Positions 51,596 through 60,797 of a stretch of 64,000 nucleotides of DNA are shown here, one piece after another. The notes below the pieces were generated by a model. The model was not told the DNA's origin, did not search any database, and saw nothing but the letters and a program-made list of their open reading frames with translations. The stretch covers positions 1 to 64,000 of the forward strand of contig NZ_ML133693.1 in assembly GCF_003985155.1 (NCBI RefSeq), given 5' to 3'. Position 1 is the first letter of the stretch, and each line of letters begins with the position of its first letter. Made by a program: the position numbers and the translations under genes. This DNA comes from Rhizobium vallis (GTDB lineage Bacteria > Pseudomonadota > Alphaproteobacteria > Rhizobiales > Rhizobiaceae).

Positions 51596-52521
51596 CCAGC
51601 CTTTTCTCCATCGTGCTTGCCGCTATCCTCGGCCTGCTTGCGGTCGCCTCCGCCATCGGTTTCATCCTGCAACGGCGCGCGACCGAGCCCGGCCCCATCG
51701 CCACCGTCCACAACCTTAATGCCCGAATTCGCTCATGGTGGATCATGGTCGCCGTCTTCGGTGGCGCGATCCTGCTCGGCGATACCGCGGTGGTCATCCT
51801 GTTCGGATTCCTGTCCTTCATGGCGCTTCGCGAATTCTGGACGCTGACGCCGTCGCGACGCGGCGATCACCTGGCGCTGTTCCTATCTTTCTTCGTCGTC
51901 CTGCCGGTGCAATATTGGCTGCTCGGAACCCTATGGTACGGCCTCTTTGCGATCTTCATCCCGGTCTATGCCTTCCTGATCCTGCCGGCGGTGGCGACCT
52001 TGACGGGCGACGTCAACGAATTCCTGGCGCGAACCGCCAAGGTACAATGGGGATTGATGCTGACGGTCTATTCGATCAGCCATGCGCCCGCACTCCTGAT
52101 GCTGCAGACCGGCACGCCGTCCGCACTTCTTCTCATCTATCTCGTCATCGTCGTGCAGCTCAGCGACGTCTTCCAATATGTCTGGGGCAAGCTCCTGGGT
52201 AAGCACCGTTTCTCGCCGAACATCAGCCCATCGAAGACGCTCGAAGGGCTGATCGGCGGCGGCGCCTCGGCCATCCTCGTGGGCACGCTGCTCTATCGCC
52301 TGACCCCGTTCTCACCGCTGCAGGCTGCGGCCGTCAGCACCGTCATCGTCGTCGCGGGCTTCTTCGGCGGCTTCGTGCTCTCGGCGATCAAACGCGATCT
52401 CAACGCCAAGGACTGGGGCTATGTAATCGAAGGCCATGGCGGCGTGCTCGACCGGCTGGACTCCATCACCTTCGCAGCGCCGCTGTTTTTCCACATCGTC
52501 CGCTACTGGTTCACCACCTGA
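51592..52521 (+). CDS. Phosphatidate cytidylyltransferase (CdsA family)
   Basis: A 309-residue integral membrane protein with about eight helices. The CDS signature is present near the C-terminus: SAIKRDLNAKDWG then EGHGGVLDRLDS, and before it NISPSKTLEGLIGG. The enzyme makes CDP-diacylglycerol from phosphatidate and CTP. A housekeeping cdsA should exist elsewhere in the genome, so this copy is probably specialised for the CDP-alcohol transferase in the same operon. Confidence 0.92.
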   Translation: MTSLFSIVLAAILGLLAVASAIGFILQRRATEPGPIATVHNLNARIRSWWIMVAVFGGAILLGDTAVVILFGFLSFMALREFWTLTPSRRGDHLALFLSFFVVLPVQYWLLGTLWYGLFAIFIPVYAFLILPAVATLTGDVNEFLARTAKVQWGLMLTVYSISHAPALLMLQTGTPSALLLIYLVIVVQLSDVFQYVWGKLLGKHRFSPNISPSKTLEGLIGGGASAILVGTLLYRLTPFSPLQAAAVSTVIVVAGFFGGFVLSAIKRDLNAKDWGYVIEGHGGVLDRLDSITFAAPLFFHIVRYWFTT

Positions 52522-52548
52522 GGATATCCGTCGGCATGCCCCGTTCGC

Positions 52549-52872
52549 TCAAAACCGGTCGATATCCTCAAGGCTCTCGAACAGACGCAGCTGAACGTCC
52601 CGCTCCTGCCTGCTGATCGCCGTCATCAGCTTGCCCATGGTTCCCCTGAGGCCATGAAGCTGATCGACCAGATCCATGACGACATCGACGCCGGCTTCGT
52701 TGACGCCCATATTGCTCATGAGATCCAGGATCAGCCGGGCGCGGGCGACGTCGACGTCGCGAAACTGCCGCGCTCCGCTCGAGGTCTCCGGGATCAGCCA
52801 GCCCTGTTCGACCCAGAAATCGAGCTGGACGACATCGATTTTCAAGTAAAGACGGAATTCGAGATCATCCAT
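52549..52872 (-). CDS. cbpM: Chaperone modulator CbpM
   Basis: A 107-residue MerR-helix-like protein. In E. coli CbpM binds the J-domain of CbpA and inhibits it. VVQLDFWVEQGWLIPE and ARARLILDLMSNMGVNEAGV match the family pattern. It directly follows cbpA; the two nearly touch (ATG 52872, cbpA stop at 52875). GGAGG lies 7 nt before the ATG, inside the end of cbpA. Confidence 0.85.
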   Translation of the reverse strand: MDDLEFRLYLKIDVVQLDFWVEQGWLIPETSSGARQFRDVDVARARLILDLMSNMGVNEAGVDVVMDLVDQLHGLRGTMGKLMTAISRQERDVQLRLFESLEDIDRF

Positions 52873-52874
52873 GA

Positions 52875-53789
52875 TCAGGCCTCCATGTTCTTTCTCGGAT
52901 CGTATGGATGTGCCGTCGCCCATTCCTGCACCAGGGACGTCAGCCGTTCGTCGGGACTGTCGGGAAGCACAATTTTCAGGGAGACGTAAACGTCGCCATG
53001 TCCGCCGCCACGTTTGGCAACGCCCTTGCCCTTGAGGCGCAGGAGCTTGCCGGTGTTGGAATGCGGCGGCAGCGTCAGATTGACCGGCCCGGAAGGTGTG
53101 GGCGCGCGAACCTTGCCGCCAAGGACCGCCTCAGAGAGCGAAATCGGCAGCTCCAGGCGGATATCGTCGCCGTCGCGCGTGAAGAAGCGGTGCGGCCGCA
53201 CGTGGATTTCAATAAGGGCATCGCCCGCCGGCCCTCCGCCTTTATCAGGCTCGCCTTTGCCGCGCAGCCGCAGGGTCTGGCCGTCGCGGGTTCCCGGCGG
53301 GATCTGCACCTCGAGCGCAGGGCCGTCAGGAAGCTTGATCTCCGTCCTGGTGCCGTTGACGGCTTCGAGAAAGCCGACCTCCATCGAGAAATGCCGGTCC
53401 TGGCCTTGGCTGCGCGCCCGGCCGCCGCCGGCGCGGCGCGAAAAGAAGCTGGCAAAGAGATCGTCGGCGTCGCCAAAATCGGCGAAGCCGGCGCTGTTGT
53501 GATAGGGATCTTCGGGACCGCTCGCCGAGGCGTAGTCGCGGTAATAGCTGCGCTGCGCCCGCTCGGCGCCCGTGATGTCGATCTCGCCGCGATCGAAACG
53601 GCCGCGCTTTTCCTCGTCGCTCAAAATCTCGTAAGCGGTCGAAATCTCCTTGAACTTTTCCTCCGCCTTTTTGTCGCCGGGGTTCAGATCGGGGTGAAGC
53701 TTCTTGGCAAGTTTGCGGAACGCGCTTTGAATGTCCTTCTGCGTCGCATCCCGTTTCACGCCCAGAAGCTCATAGGGATCCTGGCTCAT
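52875..53789 (-). CDS. cbpA: DnaJ-like co-chaperone CbpA
   Basis: A 304-residue J-protein. The J-domain covers residues 4-68, with the HPD motif at 32-34 (LHPDLNPG). A Gly/Phe-rich linker ([15 protein letters not shown]) follows, then two DnaJ C-terminal substrate-binding domains; there is no zinc finger, as in CbpA. It stimulates DnaK and may also bind DNA. ATG 53789 follows GGAG by 7 nt. It forms an operon with cbpM. Confidence 0.93.
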   Translation of the reverse strand: MSQDPYELLGVKRDATQKDIQSAFRKLAKKLHPDLNPGDKKAEEKFKEISTAYEILSDEEKRGRFDRGEIDITGAERAQRSYYRDYASASGPEDPYHNSAGFADFGDADDLFASFFSRRAGGGRARSQGQDRHFSMEVGFLEAVNGTRTEIKLPDGPALEVQIPPGTRDGQTLRLRGKGEPDKGGGPAGDALIEIHVRPHRFFTRDGDDIRLELPISLSEAVLGGKVRAPTPSGPVNLTLPPHSNTGKLLRLKGKGVAKRGGGHGDVYVSLKIVLPDSPDERLTSLVQEWATAHPYDPRKNMEA

Positions 53790-53882
53790 GCACATCTCCA
53801 GTCAGGCAGCGAATATCGCTGGTTGGCTTGCCGGTGATATAGGTTGCCGGTCCGCTACCGGGGAGGGGGAGGCCACGGAAGG

Positions 53883-54329
53883 TTAGAACAGCGCGCCGTC
53901 TTCCTGTGGCTGGCCGGGACGCCGGTCGATAAGAACCGAGCATCCGGCATGACGCACGACCTTTTCGACAATCGAGGAGAAGACGTAGTCGGTGATGTCA
54001 GTCACATGGGATGAAAGCAGGATGAGGTCGGCAGACTTCTCCCTGGCGGCCGATACCAGCACGGAACCGGCAACGCCGATGCGGACTTCGACCGTCGCCG
54101 GAATCGCGAACTCCTTGCAGAGCGACATGAGTTTTTTCTCTGCTTCGACGATCGCGGTCGTTTCGAATTCCTCGGGAAGGTCCGTCAGATGGCGGCGCGG
54201 AATATTCTCGACGACATGTATGACGAAGATGCTGCCGCCTTCATCCACCAGCGCCGCAGCCCGGCGCAGGAGGCGGTTTGCCGTTTCGCGGGAGCCCATG
54301 CCGATGGCGCAGATGATCGTCCGATACAT
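53883..54329 (-). CDS. UspA-family universal stress protein
   Basis: A 148-residue single-domain Usp. The fold begins TIICAIGMG and ends KVVRHAGCSVLID; the ATP-binding glycine loop (normally GxxGx9G(S/T)) is not conserved, being LLSSHVTDITDYVFSS here, so nucleotide binding is doubtful. Such proteins help cells survive growth arrest or low oxygen. The promoter at 54365-54405 contains a FixK/FNR-type box in class II position. Confidence 0.88.
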   Translation of the reverse strand: MYRTIICAIGMGSRETANRLLRRAAALVDEGGSIFVIHVVENIPRRHLTDLPEEFETTAIVEAEKKLMSLCKEFAIPATVEVRIGVAGSVLVSAAREKSADLILLSSHVTDITDYVFSSIVEKVVRHAGCSVLIDRRPGQPQEDGALF

Positions 54330-54364
54330 GCAATCAATACCTTCAAATAGGAACGGCTTCGCCG

Positions 54365-54405
54365 ATCATACCGATATCGGCTGTGCCTGCTTTGACCGAT
54401 ATCAA
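54365..54405 (-). promoter_or_regulatory. FixK/FNR-type promoter of the universal stress gene
   Basis: TTGACCGATATCAA (54392-54405) matches the FNR/FixK consensus TTGAT-N4-ATCAA except for one base. On the minus strand a TATGAT -10 box is at 54370-54365, which puts the start site near 54358 and the box centre (54398.5) at about -40.5, the standard class II activation distance. Confidence 0.7.
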
Positions 54406-54623
54406 GCAGAAACTTTGCAACATCGCAACGCCGACGCGCAGGAAGCCAGCAGCGGGCGTCTTCCTGAAGCGGCCGTTTTCTTCAGGTCTGCCAAGGCTGT
54501 GACGATTGCGTGAAACCGCGCCAACACCTCTGACAAAACCTCATCGCCTCTGCTATGTCAGGACAAATGCGGCAACCCCAACCTGCGCCGCACTCTGTCT
54601 GACCAATCCCAGGAGTTTGAAAG

Positions 54624-55499
54624 ATGAGCGGTTCTCCCGAGTATGTCCCCCCGAAAGTCTGGACCTGGAACAAGGCGAATGGCGGCCAGTTCGCCAACAT
54701 CAACCGCCCGATCTCCGGGCCGACGCATGACAAGGAGCTTCCGATCGGCCGTCATCCGCTGCAGCTCTATTCGCTCGGCACGCCGAACGGCCAGAAGGTC
54801 ACGATCTTGCTCGAGGAGCTGCTGGCACTCGGCCATAGCGGTGCGGAATACGATGCCTGGCTGATCAGGATCGGCGATGGCGACCAGTTCGGCAGCGGCT
54901 TCGTCGCGGTCAATCCCAACTCCAAGATCCCGGCACTGATGGACCGCAGCGGTCCGAAGCCGATCCGGGTCTTCGAATCCGGTGCCATCCTTACCTATCT
55001 CGCCGAAAAGTTCGGCGCCTTCCTGCCGACCGAACCGAGCGAGCGCGCCGAATGCCTGTCATGGCTGTTCTGGCAGATGGGAAGCGCGCCCTATCTCGGC
55101 GGCGGTTTCGGCCATTTCTATGCCTATGCGCCGACAAAGATCGAATATGCGATCGACCGCTTCGCCATGGAGGTGAAGCGCCAGCTCGACGTGCTCGATC
55201 GCCGTCTTGCCGAAAGCGAGTATCTGGCAGGCAGCCAGTACACGATTGCCGATATTGCCGTCTGGCCCTGGTATGGCGGCCTGGTGAAGGGCTGGACCTA
55301 TGGTGCAGCCGAGTTTCTGCAAGTCGAGGACTATAAGAACGTGCTGCGCTGGGCCGACGCCATCCACAGCCGGCCGGCCGTGCAACGCGGGCGAATGGTC
55401 AACCGCCTCTCCGGCGATCCCTCGGGCCAGTTGCATGAACGTCACGACGCCAGCGATTTCGACACCAGAACGCAGGACAAGCTCGCGGCGGCCGAGTAA
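54624..55499 (+). CDS. yghU: Glutathione transferase / disulfide-bond reductase YghU
   Basis: A 291-residue GST of the YghU type: N-terminal extension (KVWTWNKANGGQFANINRPI), thioredoxin-like domain with LGTPNGQKVTILLEELLALG (residues 51-70, the TPN turn at the glutathione site), and an alpha-helical domain with MGSAPYLGGGFGHFYAYAP. YghU uses two glutathiones and reduces disulfides or organic peroxides. CAGGAG precedes the ATG. It is monocistronic. Confidence 0.95.
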   Translation: MSGSPEYVPPKVWTWNKANGGQFANINRPISGPTHDKELPIGRHPLQLYSLGTPNGQKVTILLEELLALGHSGAEYDAWLIRIGDGDQFGSGFVAVNPNSKIPALMDRSGPKPIRVFESGAILTYLAEKFGAFLPTEPSERAECLSWLFWQMGSAPYLGGGFGHFYAYAPTKIEYAIDRFAMEVKRQLDVLDRRLAESEYLAGSQYTIADIAVWPWYGGLVKGWTYGAAEFLQVEDYKNVLRWADAIHSRPAVQRGRMVNRLSGDPSGQLHERHDASDFDTRTQDKLAAAE

Positions 55500-55517
55500 G
55501 CAAGTCTGCGATCAGCT

Positions 55518-55540
55518 CGAAGGCCGATGACCGGCCTTCG
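55518..55540. terminator. Hairpin between convergent yghU and formamidase-like genes
   Basis: CGAAGGCCG / CGGCCTTCG pair perfectly over 9 bp with a 5-nt loop, 18 nt after the yghU stop and 40 nt from the convergent stop. No T tract follows. Confidence 0.55.
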
Positions 55541-55579
55541 GCACCGCTCGATACCAAGCGCGTCAACGCTTGAGGATGC

Positions 55580-56491
55580 CTATCGGCGGACCAGCCATTT
55601 CTTGGCAATTCGGCAAGCCATCGTATAGGCCGGATCGAAGACATTGCCGACATCGTAACGCACCACCTGGCCGAGCAGATGGCTGGCCGCCGTTCTGTCC
55701 AGCCCATAATCCGACGCCAGCCAGTTCAACATTTCCGTGGTCGCATGTTGGAGCGCCTGATCGAGGGGCCGGGCGTTGCCGATGGTGAAGATGTCATCGG
55801 CGGTTTCCCCGCGCGGCCAGACCAGCCCGGCCTTCTTTTCCACCGTCAGCCGCACCGTGACTTCGAACGTCGTTTCGACGCCGGTTCCGACAATCTCGCC
55901 ATCCCCTTGCACGGCATGGCAGTCGCCCAGGAAGAACAGAGCGCCAGGAACTGATACCGGGAAGCGGATCGTCGTGCCCGGCCCGAGCAGCCGATAGTCC
56001 ATGTTGCCGCCATATTCGCCGCTGGTGGCGGTCGATATCGCCTGGCCGAGGCCGGGCGCCACACCGAAACAGCCGATCATCGGGGAAAGAGGCAGAACGA
56101 AATTTTCAAGACCGGCGACCGGCTCGGAAAGCCGGACGGTCATTGCCTCACGGTCGATGGCCCAGATGGCCATATCGCGCGGCGGCAGGTCGCGAACGGT
56201 CTCGGGATCGACGACATTGGCCGCGACGACACTGCGGGTAAACCCCGTCTCCCTGGTCGGGATCATGCTGACGATCTCGACTTTCAACGCATCTCCAGGT
56301 TCCGCACCGTCCACGAAGATCGGACCGTTCATCGGGTTGCCGCCGGGTGCCTGCTTGACGCCATCCTTGTCATGCCCGGCAGCGTCGAGCGTTTCGGTAA
56401 CCACGGTATCGCCGTCGGCGATGTGCAGAGCCGGCGGCAGAGAGCCGATGACATTGTGAAAGCTCGTCGGAATGAAGCGGTGCGTGGTCAT
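55580..56491 (-). CDS. Acetamidase/formamidase family protein
   Basis: A 303-residue FmdA/AmdA family amidohydrolase. Typical stretches are DGAEPGDALKVEIVSMIPT, LSPMIGCFGVAPG and FFLGDCHAVQGDGEIVGTG, the last carrying the Asp/His thought to bind metal. The family splits formamide or acetamide into ammonia and acid. No transporter gene adjoins. No signal peptide is visible, so it is cytoplasmic. Confidence 0.9.
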   Translation of the reverse strand: MTTHRFIPTSFHNVIGSLPPALHIADGDTVVTETLDAAGHDKDGVKQAPGGNPMNGPIFVDGAEPGDALKVEIVSMIPTRETGFTRSVVAANVVDPETVRDLPPRDMAIWAIDREAMTVRLSEPVAGLENFVLPLSPMIGCFGVAPGLGQAISTATSGEYGGNMDYRLLGPGTTIRFPVSVPGALFFLGDCHAVQGDGEIVGTGVETTFEVTVRLTVEKKAGLVWPRGETADDIFTIGNARPLDQALQHATTEMLNWLASDYGLDRTAASHLLGQVVRYDVGNVFDPAYTMACRIAKKWLVRR

Positions 56492-56660
56492 GAGAATTCA
56501 GCTCTCGCTCGTTTCGAATGTCATGGGCCTGCAGTTGCACGGCCTGGCGGAGAGTTGAAGATAGATCAGAGATCGCTTGGAATGCCAACATCCGCGGCAC
56601 CGCCCGGTTACGCTCGGGCATCAATTCGGCGCAGATCGGCAAAAGGCATGCAGACTGCGA

Positions 56661-57197
56661 CTACGACTCGTCGCGCTGGGCGCGCAGATTGGCGACGACG
56701 CGACGGTTCTGCACCTTGCACGAACGCTCCGTGCAGTCGCGGACTTCGCGGTCGTTGCCGTAACCTCTGGCCCACATGCGCCTTGCATCTACGCCCTTCG
56801 AGGCGAGATAGGCCATCGTCGCATCGGCGCGCTGCTGCGATAACGTTTTCATCTTGGACTCGGATCCGGAATCATCGGAAAATCCCTGCAGCTTGATCAG
56901 CCAGCTCGGGTTCCTGTTGAGCCAGGCGGCCTGATTGTCCAAAGTCGCCATGGCGACGGAATCGAGCTTGGCGGAATCCTGTGTGAAGTAGATCCGTCTG
57001 CCGACATTGAGGATAAAATCCTCCTCGCTACCCGCCTTGACGTTCTCGAAACCGGGCGCGGGATCGTTGGTCTGGCCGGTCGTCGGCACCGCTGGCGGTT
57101 CTTCCACGGAAGCAATATCGGTAGTGCTGCAGGCGGTGAGCGCCAAAAGCATGGCCGCGGCGAGGAGGCGGCTCTTTTGTCCGGTCGAAGCAGGCAT
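56661..57197 (-). CDS. OmpA-family outer-membrane lipoprotein
   Basis: A 178-residue lipoprotein: signal with lipobox LTAC (Cys23), a short linker rich in Pro/Glu, then an OmpA peptidoglycan-binding domain (about residues 60-175) with VGRRIYFTQDSAKLD and QRADATMAYLASKGV. It should tether the outer membrane to peptidoglycan, like Pal. True pal sits with tolB, so this is an accessory copy. It lies 12 nt after the L,D-transpeptidase gene on the same strand, suggesting joint cell-wall function. Confidence 0.88.
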   Translation of the reverse strand: MPASTGQKSRLLAAAMLLALTACSTTDIASVEEPPAVPTTGQTNDPAPGFENVKAGSEEDFILNVGRRIYFTQDSAKLDSVAMATLDNQAAWLNRNPSWLIKLQGFSDDSGSESKMKTLSQQRADATMAYLASKGVDARRMWARGYGNDREVRDCTERSCKVQNRRVVANLRAQRDES

Positions 57198-57209
57198 CAG
57201 GGCTATTCC

Positions 57210-57875
57210 TTATTCGACCGCGGTTACTTCGGTGACTGGAGGCGCCTGGTCGGCAATGTGCGGCAGGACCTGAACGGCGGTGCCGATCGGGCAACGCTGG
57301 TAAAGATCGATGGCGTCCTCGTTGAACATGCGGATGCAGCCGCTGGAGGCATCCTTGCCGATGCTCCATGGTTCCAGCGTGCCGTGGAAACGATAGCCAG
57401 TGTCGACCCCATCGCGATGCAGGTACATGGCGCGGGGGCCGAGTGGATTCTTCGGTGAGCCTCCTGCCACGGATTCTGGCAGTTCGGGATGGCGCTTGCG
57501 CATCTCCGGCGGCGGCGTCCAGAGCGGCCAAAGTGATTTAGCGTCGATCGTGGCGCGCCCAAACCATTTGAAGCCGTCGCGGCCGACTCCGACGCCATAA
57601 CGGATGGCCGTCTTGTTTTCCATGATCAAGTAGAGAAAATGATGTCTGGTATCGACGACGACGGTGCCGATCGGCTCGCTGCTGAAATATTTGACGACCT
57701 GGCGGTGCCACTGCTTGTCGATCTTGGCGAAGTTCGTCGCTCGAAACGTCACGCCATTGTCGACGGCGGTGCCGGCAAAATAGGAAGACGCCTGGGCGAA
57801 TGCCGGTTTCTGAAGAGCGCCGGCGCCAAGTAACGCCAAACCGCCAAGCACAATATCCCTGCGGGTCCACTCCAT
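57210..57875 (-). CDS. L,D-transpeptidase (YkuD/ErfK family), Tat-exported
   Basis: A 221-residue periplasmic protein. The N-terminus MEWTRRDIVLGGLALLGAG carries a twin-arginine signal. The catalytic domain has H164 in YRFHGTL and the motif DASSGCIRM with Cys180, both needed by L,D-transpeptidases that link peptidoglycan peptides or attach proteins to it. ATG 57875 has GGGGGA 8 nt upstream; the frame is open further but without family similarity. It is co-oriented with the OmpA lipoprotein gene. Confidence 0.92.
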   Translation of the reverse strand: MEWTRRDIVLGGLALLGAGALQKPAFAQASSYFAGTAVDNGVTFRATNFAKIDKQWHRQVVKYFSSEPIGTVVVDTRHHFLYLIMENKTAIRYGVGVGRDGFKWFGRATIDAKSLWPLWTPPPEMRKRHPELPESVAGGSPKNPLGPRAMYLHRDGVDTGYRFHGTLEPWSIGKDASSGCIRMFNEDAIDLYQRCPIGTAVQVLPHIADQAPPVTEVTAVE

Positions 57876-58206
57876 CGGCAATATCCCCCAAAGCCAAGCA
57901 GCGAAACCGCAGTAAATCAGATTTTTCGAATGCGACAACAGAAAACTCCTTTTCGCCGGTCCTTTTAAGAGACTGATGAGCAAAGAACGTCTTACTGATT
58001 GCGGTAGGCGATCGTGCCGGCAATCCGCTGGTGAGCACGACGACGCACCCGACCGCCCACTGACCGCGGTGACCAGTTCGCGCATGAGTTCCCCGTGGCC
58101 TGGAGTCCCGAGGGCTGCCGGTCGCGGGTGTTCGGCCGGGGAATATGTTTGTGCCGGACCTTCCTCTACAGCGCTGCCGCTGCTGCGATAAAAATCACAA
58201 AGCGAG
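57876..58206. other. Intergenic stretch upstream of the L,D-transpeptidase
   Basis: About 330 bases holding the unmarked promoter of the transpeptidase gene. I found no credible coding frame, RNA gene or repeat. Short open frames here have no recognisable similarity or ribosome site. Confidence 0.45.
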
Positions 58207-58227
58207 GGATATCGACGGACGATATCC
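58207..58227 (-). terminator. Hairpin at the end of the BMP/biuH operon
   Basis: GGATATCG / CGATATCC pair over 8 bp with a 5-nt loop, starting 12 nt after the cupin stop. On the minus strand a run of five T residues follows about 10 nt later, so it is a weak terminator candidate for the whole operon. Confidence 0.45.
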
Positions 58228-58238
58228 TCGGCTTCATG

Positions 58239-58586
58239 CTAGTTCTCTTCCAGTATTTTCACTGGCCGGTCCCACTGGATGAGCACGACACAGCCGGTAT
58301 CGCTCCAGACCGAATGTTCGGTGCCGGGCGCATTGACGATGTAGCTGCCGCGGCCGTAATCGCCCGCTTCGTCGGATTGCACACCTTCGAGCACGAGAAT
58401 GGTTTCCAGCCCCTCATGCCGATGGCGGGGAACAGCGGCGCCGGCTTCGTATTTCAGGAGCGCCACGCCTGGTTGGTCGCCTTCGAACGGTCGGATCCAG
58501 TGGATCGTCACCTGATCGCGGAACGGACTGAATTCGAGATCCCTCCAGCCGCCTGACGTCAGCAGTTCGCGGGTGGTTTCAGGCAT
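58239..58586 (-). CDS. Small cupin-domain protein
   Basis: A 115-residue single-cupin protein. The metal site is probably H55, H57, E61 (PRHRHEGLE) and H91 (GTEHSVW), as in ChrR-type or dioxygenase-type cupins. It overlaps the end of the isochorismatase-family gene by 8 nt and closes the operon. It may be an enzyme acting on the same compound or a small regulator; the sequence does not decide. Confidence 0.8.
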   Translation of the reverse strand: MPETTRELLTSGGWRDLEFSPFRDQVTIHWIRPFEGDQPGVALLKYEAGAAVPRHRHEGLETILVLEGVQSDEAGDYGRGSYIVNAPGTEHSVWSDTGCVVLIQWDRPVKILEEN

Positions 58587-59247
58587 TGGCGATGCTTTCC
58601 AATATGTCGTCGATGTGAGCCGTCCAGCCGACGATCGCGCCCTGAGCGCGGATCATGGCGATGGCTGCGGCCTTGAACTCCGGAAAATAGCTTTCCGTCG
58701 CGTCCTCGGCGAGCAGGCACTCGTAGCCGCGGTCGTTTGCCTCACGCATGGTTGTCTGCACGCAGACTTCGGTCGTCACGCCCGCGAAAACCAGCTGTTT
58801 GATACCCTTCTGCTGCAGCACTTCGCCGAGTTCGGTCGCATAGAAAGCGCCCTTGCCGGGTTTTTCGATAACCACTTCGCCTTTGACCGGCGCAAGCTCC
58901 GGCAAGATCGCCGTGCCGGGCTCGCCGGAGATGAGGATGCGGCCCATCGGGCCTTCGTCGCCGATCCTGAGTGTGGGATTGCCGCGGTCGCGTTTTGCCG
59001 GCGGCAGATCCGAAAGATCGGGCTTGTGGCATTCCATCGTGTGGATGACCGGCAGTCCGGCATAACGGAAGCCCTGGATGAGACGTTTGACATCAGGCAC
59101 GATCCTGGTGATGCGGCCGACATCATTGCCGAGACTGGCGCCAAAGCCTCCCGGCTCGGCGAAATCGCGCTGCATGTCGATGACGATGAGGGCGAGCCGG
59201 TCGAGCTTCACCGGAAACGCGAAGGGTTCTGCCTTGATCTCCGCCAT
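58579..59247 (-). CDS. Isochorismatase-family cysteine hydrolase, BiuH paralogue
   Basis: A 222-residue cysteine hydrolase. The triad D24 (IVIDMQRDF), K129 (IEKPGKGAF) and C162 ([10 protein letters not shown]) is complete, and Q202 matches the biuret-contacting Gln215 of BiuH. It is clearly related to the biuH product encoded in the same operon, but its N-terminus is shorter and the substrate-pocket stretches differ. A related amide such as another ureido compound is likely. Its start overlaps the ATPase stop (ATGA). Confidence 0.88.
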   Translation of the reverse strand: MAEIKAEPFAFPVKLDRLALIVIDMQRDFAEPGGFGASLGNDVGRITRIVPDVKRLIQGFRYAGLPVIHTMECHKPDLSDLPPAKRDRGNPTLRIGDEGPMGRILISGEPGTAILPELAPVKGEVVIEKPGKGAFYATELGEVLQQKGIKQLVFAGVTTEVCVQTTMREANDRGYECLLAEDATESYFPEFKAAAIAMIRAQGAIVGWTAHIDDILESIANA

Positions 59248-60797
59248 CAGTGATGCCCCGCCATATGGGCGCCGATCACGCCGATGTCAGCCGAGCGCGC
59301 CGGCGTCTCGTAGACCAGTCTACCTTCGGAAATGACCAAGATGCGATCGGACATCTCGAGCAGCTCGTCGAGGTCCTCGGAGAGCAGCAGCACGGCCGCG
59401 CCGGAATTGCGGGCCTTCATGATGCGGGCCCGGATCTCGGCAACGGCGGAGAAATCGAGGCCGAAACACGGGTTCGAGACGATCAGCAGATCCACCTCGC
59501 CTGTGAGTTCGCGGGCAAGCACGGCGCGCTGCACATTGCCGCCGGAAAGCGAGGCAATCGGCGAGGAAGACGAGGCCGTCTTCACCTTGAAGTCGGAAAT
59601 CAGCGCCGTGGCGCGCTTCCTCATCTTACCCTTGTTCAGCCAGATCGCGTCCTTGCCGTCCCCCTTCAGGTCGAAGGTCCGAAAGGCGAGATTTTCGCTG
59701 ACTGTCATGCGCGGCGCACACGCATTCTGCAGCGGCTCCTCGGGGATGAAGCGGACATTGTTCTTGCGCGTCTCGCGACGTGTCGCGCCGTAGGCCTCGC
59801 CTTTGACGCTGACGCGGCCGCTATCGGCCGGCCGCTGGCCGGCAAGGATTTCCGTCAGTTCCTTCTGGCCATTGCCGGAGATGCCGGCAATGCCGACGAT
59901 CTCGCCGGAACGAACCATCAGATTTTCGATCTCGATGGTTTTGAGACCGGAACGATCCGGCGCCTTCACCTGTTCGACCTTCAGTACCGGCTCGGCGCTC
60001 TCGGAGACTGGAATGCGGGTATCGAGCTTTGCCAGCTTGACGTCCCCGATCATCATGGCCGCCATATCTGCGGTGGAGAGCTCGCCGACCTTGCCTGTGC
60101 CGACCAGCTTACCGCGCCGCAGGATCGAGACGGCATCGGCGAATTTCGTCACCTCGTGGAACTTGTGGGAGATCATCAGCACGGTCAGTTCGCCGCGCTC
60201 GGTCATCCCACGCACGAGGCCGAGCATCTCGTCGGCTTCCGCCGGCGTCAACACCGAGGTCGGCTCGTCGAGGACCAGAAAGGAGCGGCCGAGATAGAGC
60301 TGCTTGACGATCTCGAGCTTCTGCTTCTCGCCGGCGGCAAGCTCGCTCACCGGCCGCTCGAGCGGGATCTTGAAGGGCATCCGCTCCATGAAGGCGGAAA
60401 GATCCTTCCGCTCCTTGGCCCAGTTGATGATGGCGGGGACTTCCGCGCGGCTGATGACGAGGTTTTCGGCACCCGTCAGCGACGGAACCAGGGTGAAGTG
60501 CTGATACACCATGCCGAGGCCATAACTCGCAGCATCCTTGGGCGAGGCAATCGCCACCTCGCGACCATCGACGGAAAGAGAACCCGATGTCGCGTGATAG
60601 AAGCCCATGATGCATTTGACGAGCGTCGACTTGCCGGCGCCATTTTCACCGAGCAGGGCGTGGAAGCTGCCCGAGGGCACCTTGATCGAGACATGGTCGA
60701 GCGCGGTGAAACTGCCAAAACGCATCGTCATGTCGATCGTGTCGATGCCGACGGCCTTGCCGGATTGCGGAAGCGGGGTGTCGCGGATCGTGCTCAT
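59247..60797 (-). CDS. ABC tandem ATPase (BMP/nucleoside type)
   Basis: A 516-residue protein with two fused ATPase domains. Domain 1: Walker [10 protein letters not shown], signature [16 protein letters not shown], Walker [13 protein letters not shown]. Domain 2 is degenerate ([10 protein letters not shown] without Lys; [14 protein letters not shown] in place of Walker B) but keeps the signature [15 protein letters not shown]. It powers the importer formed by the permeases at 61600 and 62526. ATG 60797 overlaps the biuH stop by 4 nt. Confidence 0.93.
   Translation of the reverse strand: MSTIRDTPLPQSGKAVGIDTIDMTMRFGSFTALDHVSIKVPSGSFHALLGENGAGKSTLVKCIMGFYHATSGSLSVDGREVAIASPKDAASYGLGMVYQHFTLVPSLTGAENLVISRAEVPAIINWAKERKDLSAFMERMPFKIPLERPVSELAAGEKQKLEIVKQLYLGRSFLVLDEPTSVLTPAEADEMLGLVRGMTERGELTVLMISHKFHEVTKFADAVSILRRGKLVGTGKVGELSTADMAAMMIGDVKLAKLDTRIPVSESAEPVLKVEQVKAPDRSGLKTIEIENLMVRSGEIVGIAGISGNGQKELTEILAGQRPADSGRVSVKGEAYGATRRETRKNNVRFIPEEPLQNACAPRMTVSENLAFRTFDLKGDGKDAIWLNKGKMRKRATALISDFKVKTASSSSPIASLSGGNVQRAVLARELTGEVDLLIVSNPCFGLDFSAVAEIRARIMKARNSGAAVLLLSEDLDELLEMSDRILVISEGRLVYETPARSADIGVIGAHMAGHH

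Noticed and set aside
52522-52564. GGATATC...GATATCC inverted repeat between cdsA-like and cbpM genes
   Set aside because: Arms of 7 bp with a loop of nearly 30 nt; not convincing as a terminator or operator.
57976-58191. Short plus-strand open frame upstream of the L,D-transpeptidase
   Set aside because: No ribosome site, no motif, and a composition typical of shadow frames.
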